Shown here: in pieces, positions 41,801 through 51,130 of the stretch | Numbering within the stretch: position 1 is the stretch's first letter | Layout of the letters: every line of letters begins with the position of its first letter | DNA from: Endozoicomonas euniceicola | GTDB lineage: Bacteria > Pseudomonadota > Gammaproteobacteria > Pseudomonadales > Endozoicomonadaceae | Length of the DNA stretch: 64,000 bases | Assembly (NCBI RefSeq): GCF_025562755.1 | Contig: NZ_CP103300.1 | Coordinates: 5,147,001 to 5,211,000 of the forward strand | Direction: 5' to 3' | Program-made: the position numbers and the translations under genes | The notes under the pieces: generated by a model | What the model saw: only the letters and a program-made list of their open reading frames with translations | Databases searched by the model: none | Told to the model about the DNA's origin: nothing

Positions 41801-43648
41801 GAAGTAGCGACAGTGGTTAATTATGTCAGAGGGGAAGAGATCAATGGCACCCGTTCACGAACTATTGATTACAACGGTGACGGGATAGACGAAGTGTGGC
41901 GTCTGGGCGATATTGTTCATTCTACGCCACAGCTGGTGGCGGCTCCCGGCTCACGCTATGACGCTCTATACAGCGATACCACCTATCAGGCTTTCCGTGC
42001 ACACTATCTGAATCGTCGCCATGTACTGTATGCCGGTGCCAACGATGGCATGCTTCACGCCTTTAATGGCGGATTCTGGGATGAGAGCCAGTATGCCTAT
42101 AACACGACCGGCACTCACAGTGAAACCCATCATCCATTAGGCTCCGAACTCTGGGCCTATACCCCTATGAACCTTTTGCCACACCTCAGATGGTTGCAGG
42201 AACAGGATTATCCTCATGTCTATTACATGGACGGTGAACCACTGACGTTTGATGCCAATATTTTCAACGCTGCGGACAGCAACTATCCCGGAGGTTGGGG
42301 AACACTGCTGGTGGTGGGAATGCGTCTGGGTGGTGGAGCCATTGACACGGATGTGAGTGGAACCACTCGTACCATGCGTTCGGCTTTTGTCGTGCTGGAT
42401 ATCACTAACCCTGAACAGCCTCCAAAGCTCATTGCTGAAATCAGCCATCCTGAGCTGGGTCTGACCACTTCTAAGCCGGTAGTGGTTAAGCGTCGTATTC
42501 CGGATACAAACAGTAGTGGTGAGGTTGACTGGGGCAAAGACGTGCTGACCAATGAGTGGTATCTGGTTTTTGCCTCAGGCCCCCATGGGGAAGGGGAAAC
42601 TGGAATCAGAGAGGCCATTAACGCCGGTAAGAGTGATCAGAATCTGCGGGTTTTTGCCTATGACCTGAAAAACCGGTCGTTTGTTTCCGGTCTGGATCCT
42701 CTGGTTTCCGGTTTTCCCGCAAGCTATGCCGGAGACCTGACGGTTGTGGACTGGAATGGTGATTATAAAGATGATGTCGTTTACTTTGGCAGTGTGGAAA
42801 CCAGCGCAGCCGACTTAGGTGGAGAGCTGGGTGGAGAATTGGGCGGCAAGTTGTTGAGGCTACAGATAGGCGAAGAGATTGCCCGGTCGCAGTTGTCTGT
42901 TCTGGCAGATAACGGGCAGCCCATCACCGCCGCCCCCTTCACCACAAAAGACTCGGATAGTTACTGGGTTTATGCAGGTACCGGGCGGCTACTCACTTAC
43001 AGTGATAACAGCAGTTCAGGACAGCAATGGTATTATGGATTCAAAGAGCCGCTGAGCAGCAGTCGGGCTTTAAACTACAGCACGGTTAACTTAACAAATG
43101 TCATTGACACTACCGACGCAGGCGTTTTATCGAATGGGAACCTGGCTGGAACTTCGTTTAAGGTGGATGATACTCCGATTAGTCATTTTGACGAACTCCG
43201 GTCTGTTATGCAGTCTAAATCTGGCTGGCGTATACGACTGAATTACGATGGGCAAAACCCGGCAGGAAGAAATGTTTCCACTTCCAGTCGTTTATTCTCA
43301 ATGCTGCTCTTTACCGAGTACCATCCATCCCTGAACAGTTGTCGTGCTGATGGTCGGAGTTATCTGCACGCTGTTCATTACCAGACAGGTACGGCTACGC
43401 CCAATAATGTGATTGGCTACGTTGATTACAGTGAAGATGAGGATGTCTACCTTTCGCTGAGTAAAGTGTTGTTAGGCGTTGGTTATGCTTCAGCACCGGT
43501 GATTCATCAGGGGCAGGAAGGGCGTCGGTCAGCAGTAACCCAGGGAGCGGGTGGCAGTATCGACCGGCAGACCCTGCATTATGGCTTCTCATCGTCTGGT
43601 CGTACCTCCTGGCGACAGATATTTGAAATTCCATGGCTGGGTCAGTAA
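38882..43648 (+). CDS. pilY1: PilY1-type tip adhesin, operon 1
   Basis: A 1588-residue exported protein with a signal peptide ending near SPTQA. The N-terminal part has VMLVMSVDHELFKKAYPDYS and a calcium-type loop (DLDADGQLDTTY), then NFLNWATMSRIDILRRVLFG, all PilY1 features. The C-terminal beta-propeller includes LYAGANDGMLHAFNGGFWDE, LWAYTPMNLLPHLRWL and a calcium site in VVDWNGDYKDDVVYFGSV. A further D-x-N-x-D loop is in DYNGDGIDEVWRLGDI. A short Gly-Glu-Leu-Gly tandem repeat (GGELGGELGGK) sits near residue 1315. PilY1 caps the pilus, controls retraction in a calcium-dependent way and mediates host attachment. Confidence 0.92.
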   Translation: MIQFLKRYTAMFVLGTLGCVTLSPTQAEPTSQLYSSVPPLLSKSSEPLVMLVMSVDHELFKKAYPDYSDLDADGQLDTTYNDQFDYLGYFLSGWCYSYNTSSGRFEPELQATGDNKHYCEGSASHWSGNFLNWATMSRIDILRRVLFGGKRSTDTSSATVLERAYLPRDIHSFVKVYSGSDIGKLTPYSNTVSLCNLATSENGEPRVRIASGAWNRWASTEVKQCQWGAANSPSTYYKMDELTVRVNACVSGKDSVSSRCREYGSNQYKPTGLLQRYGEDGSIRFGLMSGSYDRNISGGLLRRNISKIGGNANASDNEIHLTDGTFNPSVKGIIHHINTFRIAKYSYSQNKYTDCSTYGISVSTFKSGRSTSSNRHCSNWGNPIAEMYLEALRYFAGRSAPTPAFNTSSDNAFVSNLTTETWLNPLSAANACANCSIILLSTGLNSFDADELASSAELPGLSGVASVDSKTDEVGNYEYGGSFAGEYLVGGNGSTRQCTAKYLSGLSEARGLCPELPQLEGSYHVSGLAFYGNQTDLRSELEGVQSVKTYAIQLADSMPGFTLNAGGNPVTFQPVCHTSSNFGSGTNFYGSGSDCTLTDVVVEDSVLDGQGNSVEGSLLLTWEDSLWGNDFDYDASSRIKYCVGNQCNITADSTLKTTGFLDNELRIAVQVDGVFAGLNLRFSYTVTGTYDDGLQSDFVYKGSSGFKANNYVANNGAAGVLPKPLFLAAKYGGFLDMDGDGSPANSSGDSREWDTRNNTTGSAGADGLPDNYFFARNPALLEAQLGQVLQDIASRVSSATNTALLSNSHTGTGVLYQALFQPTQEYNGRTITWGGLLHSLFVDSKGLLREDSNGNDKLDDYATDYIVELKFDPNANQTMLQRYSTDDEGKTQTVSGALQSLSSLKTIWDARDQLAQVQDVITQRHYDSTADSGRYIFTWLDDDNDGVVDDDESLPFTASSFSGRQGYLGVSAAEVATVVNYVRGEEINGTRSRTIDYNGDGIDEVWRLGDIVHSTPQLVAAPGSRYDALYSDTTYQAFRAHYLNRRHVLYAGANDGMLHAFNGGFWDESQYAYNTTGTHSETHHPLGSELWAYTPMNLLPHLRWLQEQDYPHVYYMDGEPLTFDANIFNAADSNYPGGWGTLLVVGMRLGGGAIDTDVSGTTRTMRSAFVVLDITNPEQPPKLIAEISHPELGLTTSKPVVVKRRIPDTNSSGEVDWGKDVLTNEWYLVFASGPHGEGETGIREAINAGKSDQNLRVFAYDLKNRSFVSGLDPLVSGFPASYAGDLTVVDWNGDYKDDVVYFGSVETSAADLGGELGGELGGKLLRLQIGEEIARSQLSVLADNGQPITAAPFTTKDSDSYWVYAGTGRLLTYSDNSSSGQQWYYGFKEPLSSSRALNYSTVNLTNVIDTTDAGVLSNGNLAGTSFKVDDTPISHFDELRSVMQSKSGWRIRLNYDGQNPAGRNVSTSSRLFSMLLFTEYHPSLNSCRADGRSYLHAVHYQTGTATPNNVIGYVDYSEDEDVYLSLSKVLLGVGYASAPVIHQGQEGRRSAVTQGAGGSIDRQTLHYGFSSSGRTSWRQIFEIPWLGQ

Positions 43649-43667
43649 TACAGAACCTGATAGCCAG

Positions 43668-43703
43668 CCACTGGCTTCCTGAGTGTTTTCAGGGAGCCAG
43701 TGG
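43668..43703. terminator. Hairpin between the two convergent pilY1 genes
   Basis: CCACTGGCTTCCTGA and TCAGGGAGCCAGTGG form a 15-bp stem with one mismatch and a 6-nt loop, positioned 20 bp after the first pilY1 stop. The right arm is the last 15 bp of the second pilY1, including its stop codon. It can serve both directions as a terminator or mRNA-end hairpin. There is no T run. Confidence 0.6.
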
Positions 43704-46700
43704 GATGTCCAGTATTCTGCGCCAGGACTGGCGGCCTGAATCCGCTACAGGCAAAGTCAGGTCAACCGCACTGATATTACCCGCCCCGCCCTGTGTAATA
43801 ATTCTGACGTCACCTTCCGGGGTGGTAGCCAGTTGTGGCTTGGTAAACTTACCCGCACCCAGAGAAATTCTTTTCACCGAAATATCGGTATCCGAGAAGC
43901 CTGCCTGCGTGAAGACCTGCCGTTCCGCTGCAGGAAAGGCCGTACCTGTCTGAAAAAATACACCATTCAAAAAGCTGCTATCCACAATGCTGCACTGGTT
44001 TGTTGGTGGCGAGTATTCCACAAAAAATATCAGACCCTGTGTGCTGGTACCCGAACTGACGCTTTTGTTGTCAGGTATTGTGCCATTGGTTGCAAGCCGG
44101 TTGACCCAGCCAGAGCCATTGTTGATTGCAGTGGCCAGTGCATTGAAGTTGCCAGCCGTTACACCCGGACTCACAGAAAAAGTACTGCCCAGAGTGCCGT
44201 TGGCCTGAACATCAACGTCCGTTGTATCGGTCAGGTCACTGAAAGTGACCTCAGTACCGGTAAACGCGTTTCCAGACCGGGGTTCTTTGACTCCGAAGTA
44301 GTATTCCTGTTGTCCACTGTTCCGGTCGTTGATGACCAGGTCTCTTCCTGTTCCGGTATAGACCCAGCGATGGTTGTCGGTACTGCGAAGCACCAGGGGG
44401 GCTGCGGTAACAGGGCGCTGTGGATTGGTTAAGGTACTCAGGCCCCACCCTGCTGGTGTTGTTCCGGACAGGTTCAGCCTGAGCAATTCTCCGGACAGAT
44501 TGCCAGTGGTTCGTACCGAGCCAAAGTAAATAGTGTCATCGTAACCATCCTGCTCCCAGTCTGCGACAACCATTTCGCCGGAATAAGCATTGGGAATGCT
44601 GGTTGCCATGGGGTTGAACGGGGCTACAAAGTCTTTACTTTCAAGGTCGTAAACGTATACACGCATACTCTGGTTACTGGTGCCATTAGCCAGTGCCTGT
44701 TCTGTACCGGTAACGCCTGTACCTATAGGGCCCGAGCCAAACACAAGATACCAGTCGTTTTGTGCGGGGGTATCAAAGTCGCCATTATTGTCTGGCCTGC
44801 GTTGCCTGACCAGTACCGGGGGAGTGAGGGTAAAGCCGAGATTCGGGGCAGAAATTTCTGCCATAAGCACAGGCGGGTTTTCTGGATTGGTAATATCCAT
44901 AACCACATAGGATGAACGCATTGTACGGCTGGAACCACTGACCGTCACATCAATGGGGCCACCCCCCATGCCCATGGCAGCAACGAGAATGGTTCCCCAC
45001 CCATCAGGGTGGTCTGTGTCATCAGGAAAAACATTGGCATCGAAAACCTGCAGTTTCCCGTCCATATAAGGCACATGGGGGTAGTTGTTTTCGGTTAACC
45101 ATTGCAAGTGAGGCAAAAGGTTCATTGGAATATAGGCCCAAAGCTCCCCACCAAGGGGGTGCGATGCGGCACCGCTGCCGCTGAAGGTAAGGTCAAACCG
45201 GCTGGAGGTTTCATTCCAGAAGCCTCCGTTGAAGGCGTGGAGCATCCCGTCATTGGCCCCTACATAGATCACTTCACGCCTGTTTTCGTAATGCTGCCTG
45301 AACCGCTCAAAGGTCTGATCCAAAGGGTTAAAAGTGTCTCCCCCGGTGTAGCTCCCCCTGGGAGCCCCCACTTTGACAGGGCTTGAATTAATGATGTCAC
45401 CTAATCGCCAGACTTCAGTGGTTCCATCATTATCAAAGTCAACGGAGCGGGAACGAAGACCTGTCTGTTCTTGCCCCCGGATGTAGTTGACCAGGCTCGT
45501 GACCCCTGCTGCCGGGTTCCCCAGGTAGCCTTCTCTCGCTCCGGAAAACAGACTGCTGGTAAAAGCGTGCAGTTCCCCCGTATCAACGGTTGAATTGTTG
45601 TTGTCGTCCAGCCAGGTAAGGATGTGTCGCCCGTTATCTGTGGCAGTGGCATAACTTCGCTGGGTAAGAAGGTTGCTAAGGTCAGAGAGTTCGTTTCTGG
45701 CATCCCATAGTGTGTCAAGGTCGTCTATTGATACGGTGTTGCCATTGGGGGTCAGGGTAATGCCGTTGTCTGTGCTGTTCCAGCGTTGCACAGCAGTATT
45801 TCCTGAGGCGGCATTGAAGTTCAGGGTGACCACCGGGTCGACACTGTAGTCATCAAGGGTACGGTTGCTGTTTGCGTCTTCTCGCAGGTGACCTCTTTCG
45901 TCAATGAATAAGCTGTAAAGCCATCCAACCCAGGAAACAGTCAGGTTATTAACGGTTTCATCCGCACTGAACAGGGCCTGTACTACCGACCTGCTACCTT
46001 CCGGATCAGTTGTGACAACAGGGGCTGATGATGAGGAGACGGTGCCAGCCAGATTTTCCAGCAGCTCATTTAACTGTTCGTTCAACCGGTTCGGGTTATC
46101 TGAAAAGAAATAGTTATCGGGAATGCCGTCAGGCACCTGTACACCCGAGACATTGTTAACATTGTCCCATTCACGACTGTCATCGTCTGGCACGCCGTCA
46201 CCGTCGCCATCAAAGTTGGGCGTTCCGTCATTGTCAAGATCGTTAAAACTGCTGTATTTGGCTGCCAGAATTAATGGTGAAGGCAGTGATTCTGAAAAGT
46301 TGGCAGAAGGGGTGAAGTTTTTTGTTACGGTTGTAGGCGTAACCCAGACGCTACACCATGTACTGCTACAAGGCTCATTAACAAAGCCGTCAAGTAAAGT
46401 ACCCTGAAATATCATCATAGATGATTCGTTGTCACCATCATCATAGCCAGATAAAAGGCCGATGTAATCTGAATTGTATTCTGCGTCAGTCACCAGACCG
46501 TTGTGACCGTTGACGCCTGTCAGGGAGTAGCCGATACGCACTGAATAGGCTGCCCTTGAGAGAGCGTCACTGATTGTGACCTGAAAATTGTTATTGGATA
46601 CGTTAACGGTATAGACTGCGGAGGCGTCAGCGTCCCCGTCGCCTCCCCAGGGAAAATCCTGCCAGAGAATCCTGAAGCTGATGGAAGTCAGCGCGCCGTT

Positions 46701-48509
46701 GGTGTCAACAGTGAAATTCCTGACTTGCATCTTAAGAAAACTACAGGGAAAAAACTCGCTTTCGTAGGTGGTAGAAATACCGTTTGATGCCTGACAGATT
46801 GGGGTGAGGCTCACGGTACGGGTCTGTCCGCCATTAATGGGTACCGCAAAGTTCAGTGCTGGTATGCTTTTAGCCAGTTCGACAACATAGGTGTTGACGG
46901 CTTGGTTTCCTGAAAGACCTGACCGAAGGTCATTGTTAAAAGCAAAGTGGCTGAGCCCTGATAAATAGTAGGAGCCTTTCATCAGTGGTGCTTCCGGGCA
47001 GATGCCACGAGCCAGGCTCAGACGGGGGAGAGTTCTGGGCAGACACTGTCTTACTCCACTGACGCCTTCTACTTCACCAATGACGTAGTTACCGGGAAAA
47101 CTTAAATCAGGCTCCAGAGTTCCTATCTGGTCGGTCAGGGTTTGTAGTTGCGTTAATCCGCCACTGATAACATCGGTGAGGTTGTTATAGTTATCGTGGT
47201 CGTAGGAACTCTGTCCTGTCGATAATAGTAAGATCGAGCAGTTGGAGCAGGCGTTACTGACGGAAAGCGGATCTTGCCAGGCAGGTTTGGACAGTCCGAG
47301 GTCAGTGCCGGTTGAGTATTCGGATGATGCCGTTGACTGTCCGCTAAAATAACGAAGTGCTTCCAGGTAAATCTCAGAAATAGGGTTGCCCCAGTCACGG
47401 CACGGCAGTGGCTCCGTACGACAGCGAAAGGATAAACCCTGAGCGCTCCAAACCGGGGTGCATCCCGAAGGACCGCTTCCTCCACAGTTCATAAAACCAC
47501 GGGCATAGGGATACTCTGCGATCCTGAGGAGGTCAATATTGGCCACTATCCCGTTATTTAGAATGAACTGGCCCGTTGACTGGTTAATTTCATCTGCGGC
47601 TGAACCAATATTTTTTCTGACAACACCACCGCTAATGTTGGCGTCGAAGCTACCGGTGATCAATCCAAAATGTACATCGTCCTGTCGTCTTTGTATAAGC
47701 CCTATTGGTTTTCTGCTGCTCCCGTAATTCAGGCAGTCGTTGCTCGTGGAGGCACTGTGACAAACCTCAATTCGCATCTCCAGTTGTGTCAGGATAGGAT
47801 TGGCGCAGGTTAAATTACCGCTGCCGGCCCATTCATCCACGGTGTCGATCCAGGCAGTATCAGTCTGGTAGGGATCTGTAGATGAAGTCAGGCGAATCCT
47901 GACAAAAGGTGTACCCATAGATGTGATTGTGGCATTGCACATGGCAATAGCTGTACCGGTATAAGGTGTCAGATCACTCAGTGAAGGATCGCCTGCCTGT
48001 GGCTCGTAAACTTTATTAAAAGCGTGCCAGTCATTAGGGATTTCAGCCCGTTCCAGAACGGTCAGGCTTGCCGTGTCCGTTGAACGCATCCCGCCGTATA
48101 TCAGTTTACGCAACAGGTCAATGCGGCTCATGGTGCCCCAGTTCATGAAGTTCCCGCTCCATGTGGTGCCGTTGCAGCTATGGCCGTTGGTTCCGGTTGC
48201 CTGTGCAACAGGACGAAAGCGCCCGAGACTGTGTGAATAGCACCAGTCAGGTTCAAAGTAACCGCTGTACTCAAAAGTGTCCATGTACGTCACATCCATG
48301 ATACCGTCGCCGTCAATATCGGTGTAGTCGTCATAAACTTTTTTGAACAGCTCATGATCAAACGACAGGGCCAGCATTAGTTGGGGAATGCCTCTGGAGC
48401 TACCCTGAATAGGACCAAAAGTGTAATGGGACGAGGAGGCTAAAAGAGTATGCTGACCTGAATAACAAAAGCAGATAATGAATAGTACTATTCCAGACAA
48501 TCTGTTCAT
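43689..48509 (-). CDS. pilY1: PilY1-type tip adhesin, operon 2
   Basis: A 1606-residue paralogue of the facing pilY1. Signal peptide (IVLFIICFCYSGQHTLLASS). It shares the N-terminal landmarks MLALSFDHELFKKVYDDYTD and the calcium-type DIDGDGIMDVTY, then NFMNWGTMSRIDLLRKLIYG. The propeller has IYVGANDGMLHAFNGGFWNE, LWAYIPMNLLPHLQWL and VADWEQDGYDDTIYFGSV, in which the calcium loop differs from copy 1. Extra Asp-rich loops occur near the centre (DLDNDGTPNFDGDGDGVPDD). Sequence divergence from copy 1 is large outside these blocks, suggesting an old duplication or separate acquisition and different binding specificity. Confidence 0.92.
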   Translation of the reverse strand: MNRLSGIVLFIICFCYSGQHTLLASSSHYTFGPIQGSSRGIPQLMLALSFDHELFKKVYDDYTDIDGDGIMDVTYMDTFEYSGYFEPDWCYSHSLGRFRPVAQATGTNGHSCNGTTWSGNFMNWGTMSRIDLLRKLIYGGMRSTDTASLTVLERAEIPNDWHAFNKVYEPQAGDPSLSDLTPYTGTAIAMCNATITSMGTPFVRIRLTSSTDPYQTDTAWIDTVDEWAGSGNLTCANPILTQLEMRIEVCHSASTSNDCLNYGSSRKPIGLIQRRQDDVHFGLITGSFDANISGGVVRKNIGSAADEINQSTGQFILNNGIVANIDLLRIAEYPYARGFMNCGGSGPSGCTPVWSAQGLSFRCRTEPLPCRDWGNPISEIYLEALRYFSGQSTASSEYSTGTDLGLSKPAWQDPLSVSNACSNCSILLLSTGQSSYDHDNYNNLTDVISGGLTQLQTLTDQIGTLEPDLSFPGNYVIGEVEGVSGVRQCLPRTLPRLSLARGICPEAPLMKGSYYLSGLSHFAFNNDLRSGLSGNQAVNTYVVELAKSIPALNFAVPINGGQTRTVSLTPICQASNGISTTYESEFFPCSFLKMQVRNFTVDTNGALTSISFRILWQDFPWGGDGDADASAVYTVNVSNNNFQVTISDALSRAAYSVRIGYSLTGVNGHNGLVTDAEYNSDYIGLLSGYDDGDNESSMMIFQGTLLDGFVNEPCSSTWCSVWVTPTTVTKNFTPSANFSESLPSPLILAAKYSSFNDLDNDGTPNFDGDGDGVPDDDSREWDNVNNVSGVQVPDGIPDNYFFSDNPNRLNEQLNELLENLAGTVSSSSAPVVTTDPEGSRSVVQALFSADETVNNLTVSWVGWLYSLFIDERGHLREDANSNRTLDDYSVDPVVTLNFNAASGNTAVQRWNSTDNGITLTPNGNTVSIDDLDTLWDARNELSDLSNLLTQRSYATATDNGRHILTWLDDNNNSTVDTGELHAFTSSLFSGAREGYLGNPAAGVTSLVNYIRGQEQTGLRSRSVDFDNDGTTEVWRLGDIINSSPVKVGAPRGSYTGGDTFNPLDQTFERFRQHYENRREVIYVGANDGMLHAFNGGFWNETSSRFDLTFSGSGAASHPLGGELWAYIPMNLLPHLQWLTENNYPHVPYMDGKLQVFDANVFPDDTDHPDGWGTILVAAMGMGGGPIDVTVSGSSRTMRSSYVVMDITNPENPPVLMAEISAPNLGFTLTPPVLVRQRRPDNNGDFDTPAQNDWYLVFGSGPIGTGVTGTEQALANGTSNQSMRVYVYDLESKDFVAPFNPMATSIPNAYSGEMVVADWEQDGYDDTIYFGSVRTTGNLSGELLRLNLSGTTPAGWGLSTLTNPQRPVTAAPLVLRSTDNHRWVYTGTGRDLVINDRNSGQQEYYFGVKEPRSGNAFTGTEVTFSDLTDTTDVDVQANGTLGSTFSVSPGVTAGNFNALATAINNGSGWVNRLATNGTIPDNKSVSSGTSTQGLIFFVEYSPPTNQCSIVDSSFLNGVFFQTGTAFPAAERQVFTQAGFSDTDISVKRISLGAGKFTKPQLATTPEGDVRIITQGGAGNISAVDLTLPVADSGRQSWRRILDIPLAP

Positions 48510-48585
48510 GGAGCGTCCCTGCCTGATTAGCGGTTTGAAACTTTGGTATTATTTTATCCGTTATTCTATCCGCAAAAACTCAAGG

Positions 48586-49020
48586 CTACCAGCAGTCGGA
48601 TGAGGCATTGCCGTCGCCATCAAAGCTCTCCCTGACGCCAAGGTGGTTCACCGTCATAGCCTGACAGTCGAAATCTTCTGTCAAAGGGCTGCCTGAGGCG
48701 GGCTCTGCTCTCAGTGTGAATTGCTGGGGAGAGGCTGGAGGAGGTGTCCCTTCCGGGGTTGAAACGCTGATTGTGTAGAACCCTTCCGGAGACGTACTGC
48801 CGCCGAGGTCATCCGTGTCCATTGTATAGGCGCTATTATACGTGTAAAAACGTTCCTGCTGAGTAGCTGCTGACGTAAGGGCCACATGAGCATCAGAGCG
48901 CCGGGTTTCAGTAACATACCGCTGGTATGAAGGAGTGGCTACTGCTAACAGAATGCCAATGATAGCGACGACTATCATAAGCTCAATCAGTGTGAAACCG
49001 GCGGCCTTTTTTCTATTCAC
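48586..49020 (-). CDS. pilE: PilE-type minor pilin, operon 2 only
   Basis: A 144-residue pilin. Prepilin motif AAG|FTLIELMIVVAIIGILLA with Glu at +5 and the canonical Phe at +1. The C-terminal Cys pair (DFDCQAMTV and SSDCW) forms the D-loop. It sits between pilX and pilY1, as pilE does in Pseudomonas minor-pilin operons. The plus-strand operon 1 lacks this gene. Confidence 0.92.
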   Translation of the reverse strand: MNRKKAAGFTLIELMIVVAIIGILLAVATPSYQRYVTETRRSDAHVALTSAATQQERFYTYNSAYTMDTDDLGGSTSPEGFYTISVSTPEGTPPPASPQQFTLRAEPASGSPLTEDFDCQAMTVNHLGVRESFDGDGNASSDCW

Positions 49021-49026
49021 AGTTCC

Positions 49027-49581
49027 TCACCTTTTGAAAGTACTTTGTAGCATAACGTGGGTATTTGCATCATCCAGCGTTGACAGAGCCGTTATGCGAT
49101 AAACTCTTGACCAGTCCACGGGGTTGGCAGGATTGGGTTCAGTGCCAGTGAGTACCCTTGGCATGTAGCAGATAAATTCGATGATATAGCGAGCGCTGGT
49201 TCCTGCTGACGCACTGGCTGATGCAATGGTTCGTGTCGTGTCACCCCACAGGGTGCTGTCCTGCCAGGGTTGGTCATTACCAGCCCGGCAGGTAATGATG
49301 TTATTGGCGCTCGTGCCGGTAAAGCAGAGTCCGTTGGTGCAGCTGTTGTTAAACCGGGCAATGTCGCTGCATAAGGTCTGGTTCAGAATGCAGCGCTCAG
49401 CCTCCAGTAAAGCCGCTTCTGCAGCAACCTCTGCGATCTGGCTGTTGCGGTAACTGGCAGACATTTTTTGGGCCAGCATTGAAGATTGCATGGTGATTAA
49501 ACCAGCAAAGGCCATAAGTCCCATAAAAACGACGGTGTAAAGCAGAGCGGCTCCGTTTTGTCTTGCCGTCCGTCTGTGCAT
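49027..49581 (-). CDS. pilX: Minor pilin PilX, operon 2
   Basis: The ATG at 49581 is chosen; GAGGAA lies 6 nt upstream, and a GTG one codon earlier is possible. N-terminus NG|AALLYTVVFMGLMAFAGL without Glu at +5. PilX-type segment MLAQKMSASYRNSQIAEVAA-EAALLEAER, with Cys pairs (CILNQTLCSD, NNSCTNGLC). It lies between pilW and pilE. Confidence 0.9.
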   Translation of the reverse strand: MHRRTARQNGAALLYTVVFMGLMAFAGLITMQSSMLAQKMSASYRNSQIAEVAAEAALLEAERCILNQTLCSDIARFNNSCTNGLCFTGTSANNIITCRAGNDQPWQDSTLWGDTTRTIASASASAGTSARYIIEFICYMPRVLTGTEPNPANPVDWSRVYRITALSTLDDANTHVMLQSTFKR

Positions 49582-49583
49582 CA

Positions 49584-50639
49584 CTAATTCCTCAGTGCAA
49601 CGGTCATGGTGAATTCTCTCCGGAGGAACCGGTCAGGTTCTCCCGATGCTGCAGGGGGGGGAGTGATGGTTGCTCCGTCAAAGAAATAATCAACAGGCGC
49701 TATGTCTGTTGGAACGACAGGATTTTCACTGCGTGCCAGTATGTGAATCCTTGCCGAAGTCACCTCATGCCAGTCCAGGTGCCTGTAAGCCCGGTCTCTG
49801 GCATTTATGTACTGATTGGCTGCACCATCGCCGTTTGTATCCAGACCATAATAAATACGCATATCTTCAACGCCGTCGACTACCGGGATGCCGTTCCTGT
49901 CTTGTATGTCTTTGCGTACGAGAGTCGGAAGGCCGTTTTCCAGGCGAATATAATAAACGACAGAGTCTACAGGGCTGATGAAGCCGGGATTAAAGGAGGT
50001 ATTGCCTGTTGGGGTTGACGCGTCGTAACAGCGAAAGTCACCCTTTAATTGTGTTGTACAGTTCTGGAGTTCTGTTCCACTGCCTGTTGCATAGCTGACG
50101 GTTGTCGTACCAACAGACGATAAGCTGATAAGGGCAACCTGTGAGCAATCCTGCCGAATCAGGCCCACCGGTTGTTCGGTGGCCAGCAGGGCACTGACAT
50201 CTGTGTCCAGTGTCAGAGAGTTTGAACTGAGGTTATGGCCGGTCACCTCAAAGGTCAGTTCAGGATTAAGCTTGAAAATAGTCAGGCTTTCACTTAAGGA
50301 AGCACTGTCAATGGTTGTCGTTGCGGCAGCTGCTGTCAGTCCCTGAACTTTATGCTCATTGGCTAACCAGTCAAAGATTGTCATGGTGCCTTCCAGAGCG
50401 TTCCCGATTGCTGCCTGATTGATGCAGCCTGTGTAGCCAGCCAGTGAAAGATCCCTTGATATTTCATTGATGGCAAATCTTGCGGACTCCTGCATTAGCC
50501 CGAGTTGCCGGTTCAGAAGGTTACTCTGGTTATTGGACAAAAACACACTGGTGACGGCGGTAATGATAACCATGCTCATCAGCGTTGATATCAGTACTTC
50601 AATCAGGCTAAGTCCATGCTGACCTGGTTTCGCCATCAC
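49584..50639 (-). CDS. pilW: Minor pilin PilW, operon 2
   Basis: A 351-residue protein. Prepilin motif HG|LSLIEVLISTLMSMVIIT. Characteristic QESARFAINEISRDLSLAGY-TGC and a late HEVTSARIHILARSENPVV. The start is GTG or the ATG one codon in, overlapping the pilV stop. Confidence 0.92.
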   Translation of the reverse strand: MMAKPGQHGLSLIEVLISTLMSMVIITAVTSVFLSNNQSNLLNRQLGLMQESARFAINEISRDLSLAGYTGCINQAAIGNALEGTMTIFDWLANEHKVQGLTAAAATTTIDSASLSESLTIFKLNPELTFEVTGHNLSSNSLTLDTDVSALLATEQPVGLIRQDCSQVALISLSSVGTTTVSYATGSGTELQNCTTQLKGDFRCYDASTPTGNTSFNPGFISPVDSVVYYIRLENGLPTLVRKDIQDRNGIPVVDGVEDMRIYYGLDTNGDGAANQYINARDRAYRHLDWHEVTSARIHILARSENPVVPTDIAPVDYFFDGATITPPPAASGEPDRFLRREFTMTVALRN

Positions 50640-51130
50640 AATGTCCCTCTGAGAATAACTTGCTGGTCGGTATCCCGTCCCCGGCTGTCGTTAAAGGAAA
50701 TGGTAATGGTGTATTCCCGGTTTCCGGTTGTGGTGGTAAAAGCAATGGTTCCATCGCCATCTGGCAGGTATTGCCTGACCAGAAATTTCCACTGGTTAAT
50801 GTCATAGTTGGCCAGTTGGGTTGGATTGCAGGAGGATGTTTCGCAAGCGTCCGGATAGGTTGTCGGAATACTGGCTGCCGGAGCAGAATAACCTGTTCCC
50901 GTTGTTGAGAATTCATTATTGGCAATGATTCGGCTCATCATATCGTAGGCCAGCATATTAGCGAGCGTGTTAAGTCTCGCCTGGTTGTTAAACTGCAGGG
51001 TTTGATTTTGCAGGGCGGCAGCACCGAGCAATCCTGCAGCAAGGATGATATTGGCGATAAGGACTTCAATCAGGGTAATACCATTTTGTGACCGGTTTTT
51101 TAATGAAGTGGATGAATGATTTTTTATCAT
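50636..51130 (-). CDS. pilV: Minor pilin PilV, operon 2
   Basis: A 164-residue protein. A longer leader precedes NG|ITLIEVLIANIILAAGLL (Glu at +5). Then AALQNQTLQFNNQARLNTLA and the Cys pair CETSSCNPTQLANYDINQWK, closely matching the spacing in operon 1 PilV. It overlaps pilW and fimT by a few bases. Confidence 0.92.
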   Translation of the reverse strand: MIKNHSSTSLKNRSQNGITLIEVLIANIILAAGLLGAAALQNQTLQFNNQARLNTLANMLAYDMMSRIIANNEFSTTGTGYSAPAASIPTTYPDACETSSCNPTQLANYDINQWKFLVRQYLPDGDGTIAFTTTTGNREYTITISFNDSRGRDTDQQVILRGTL

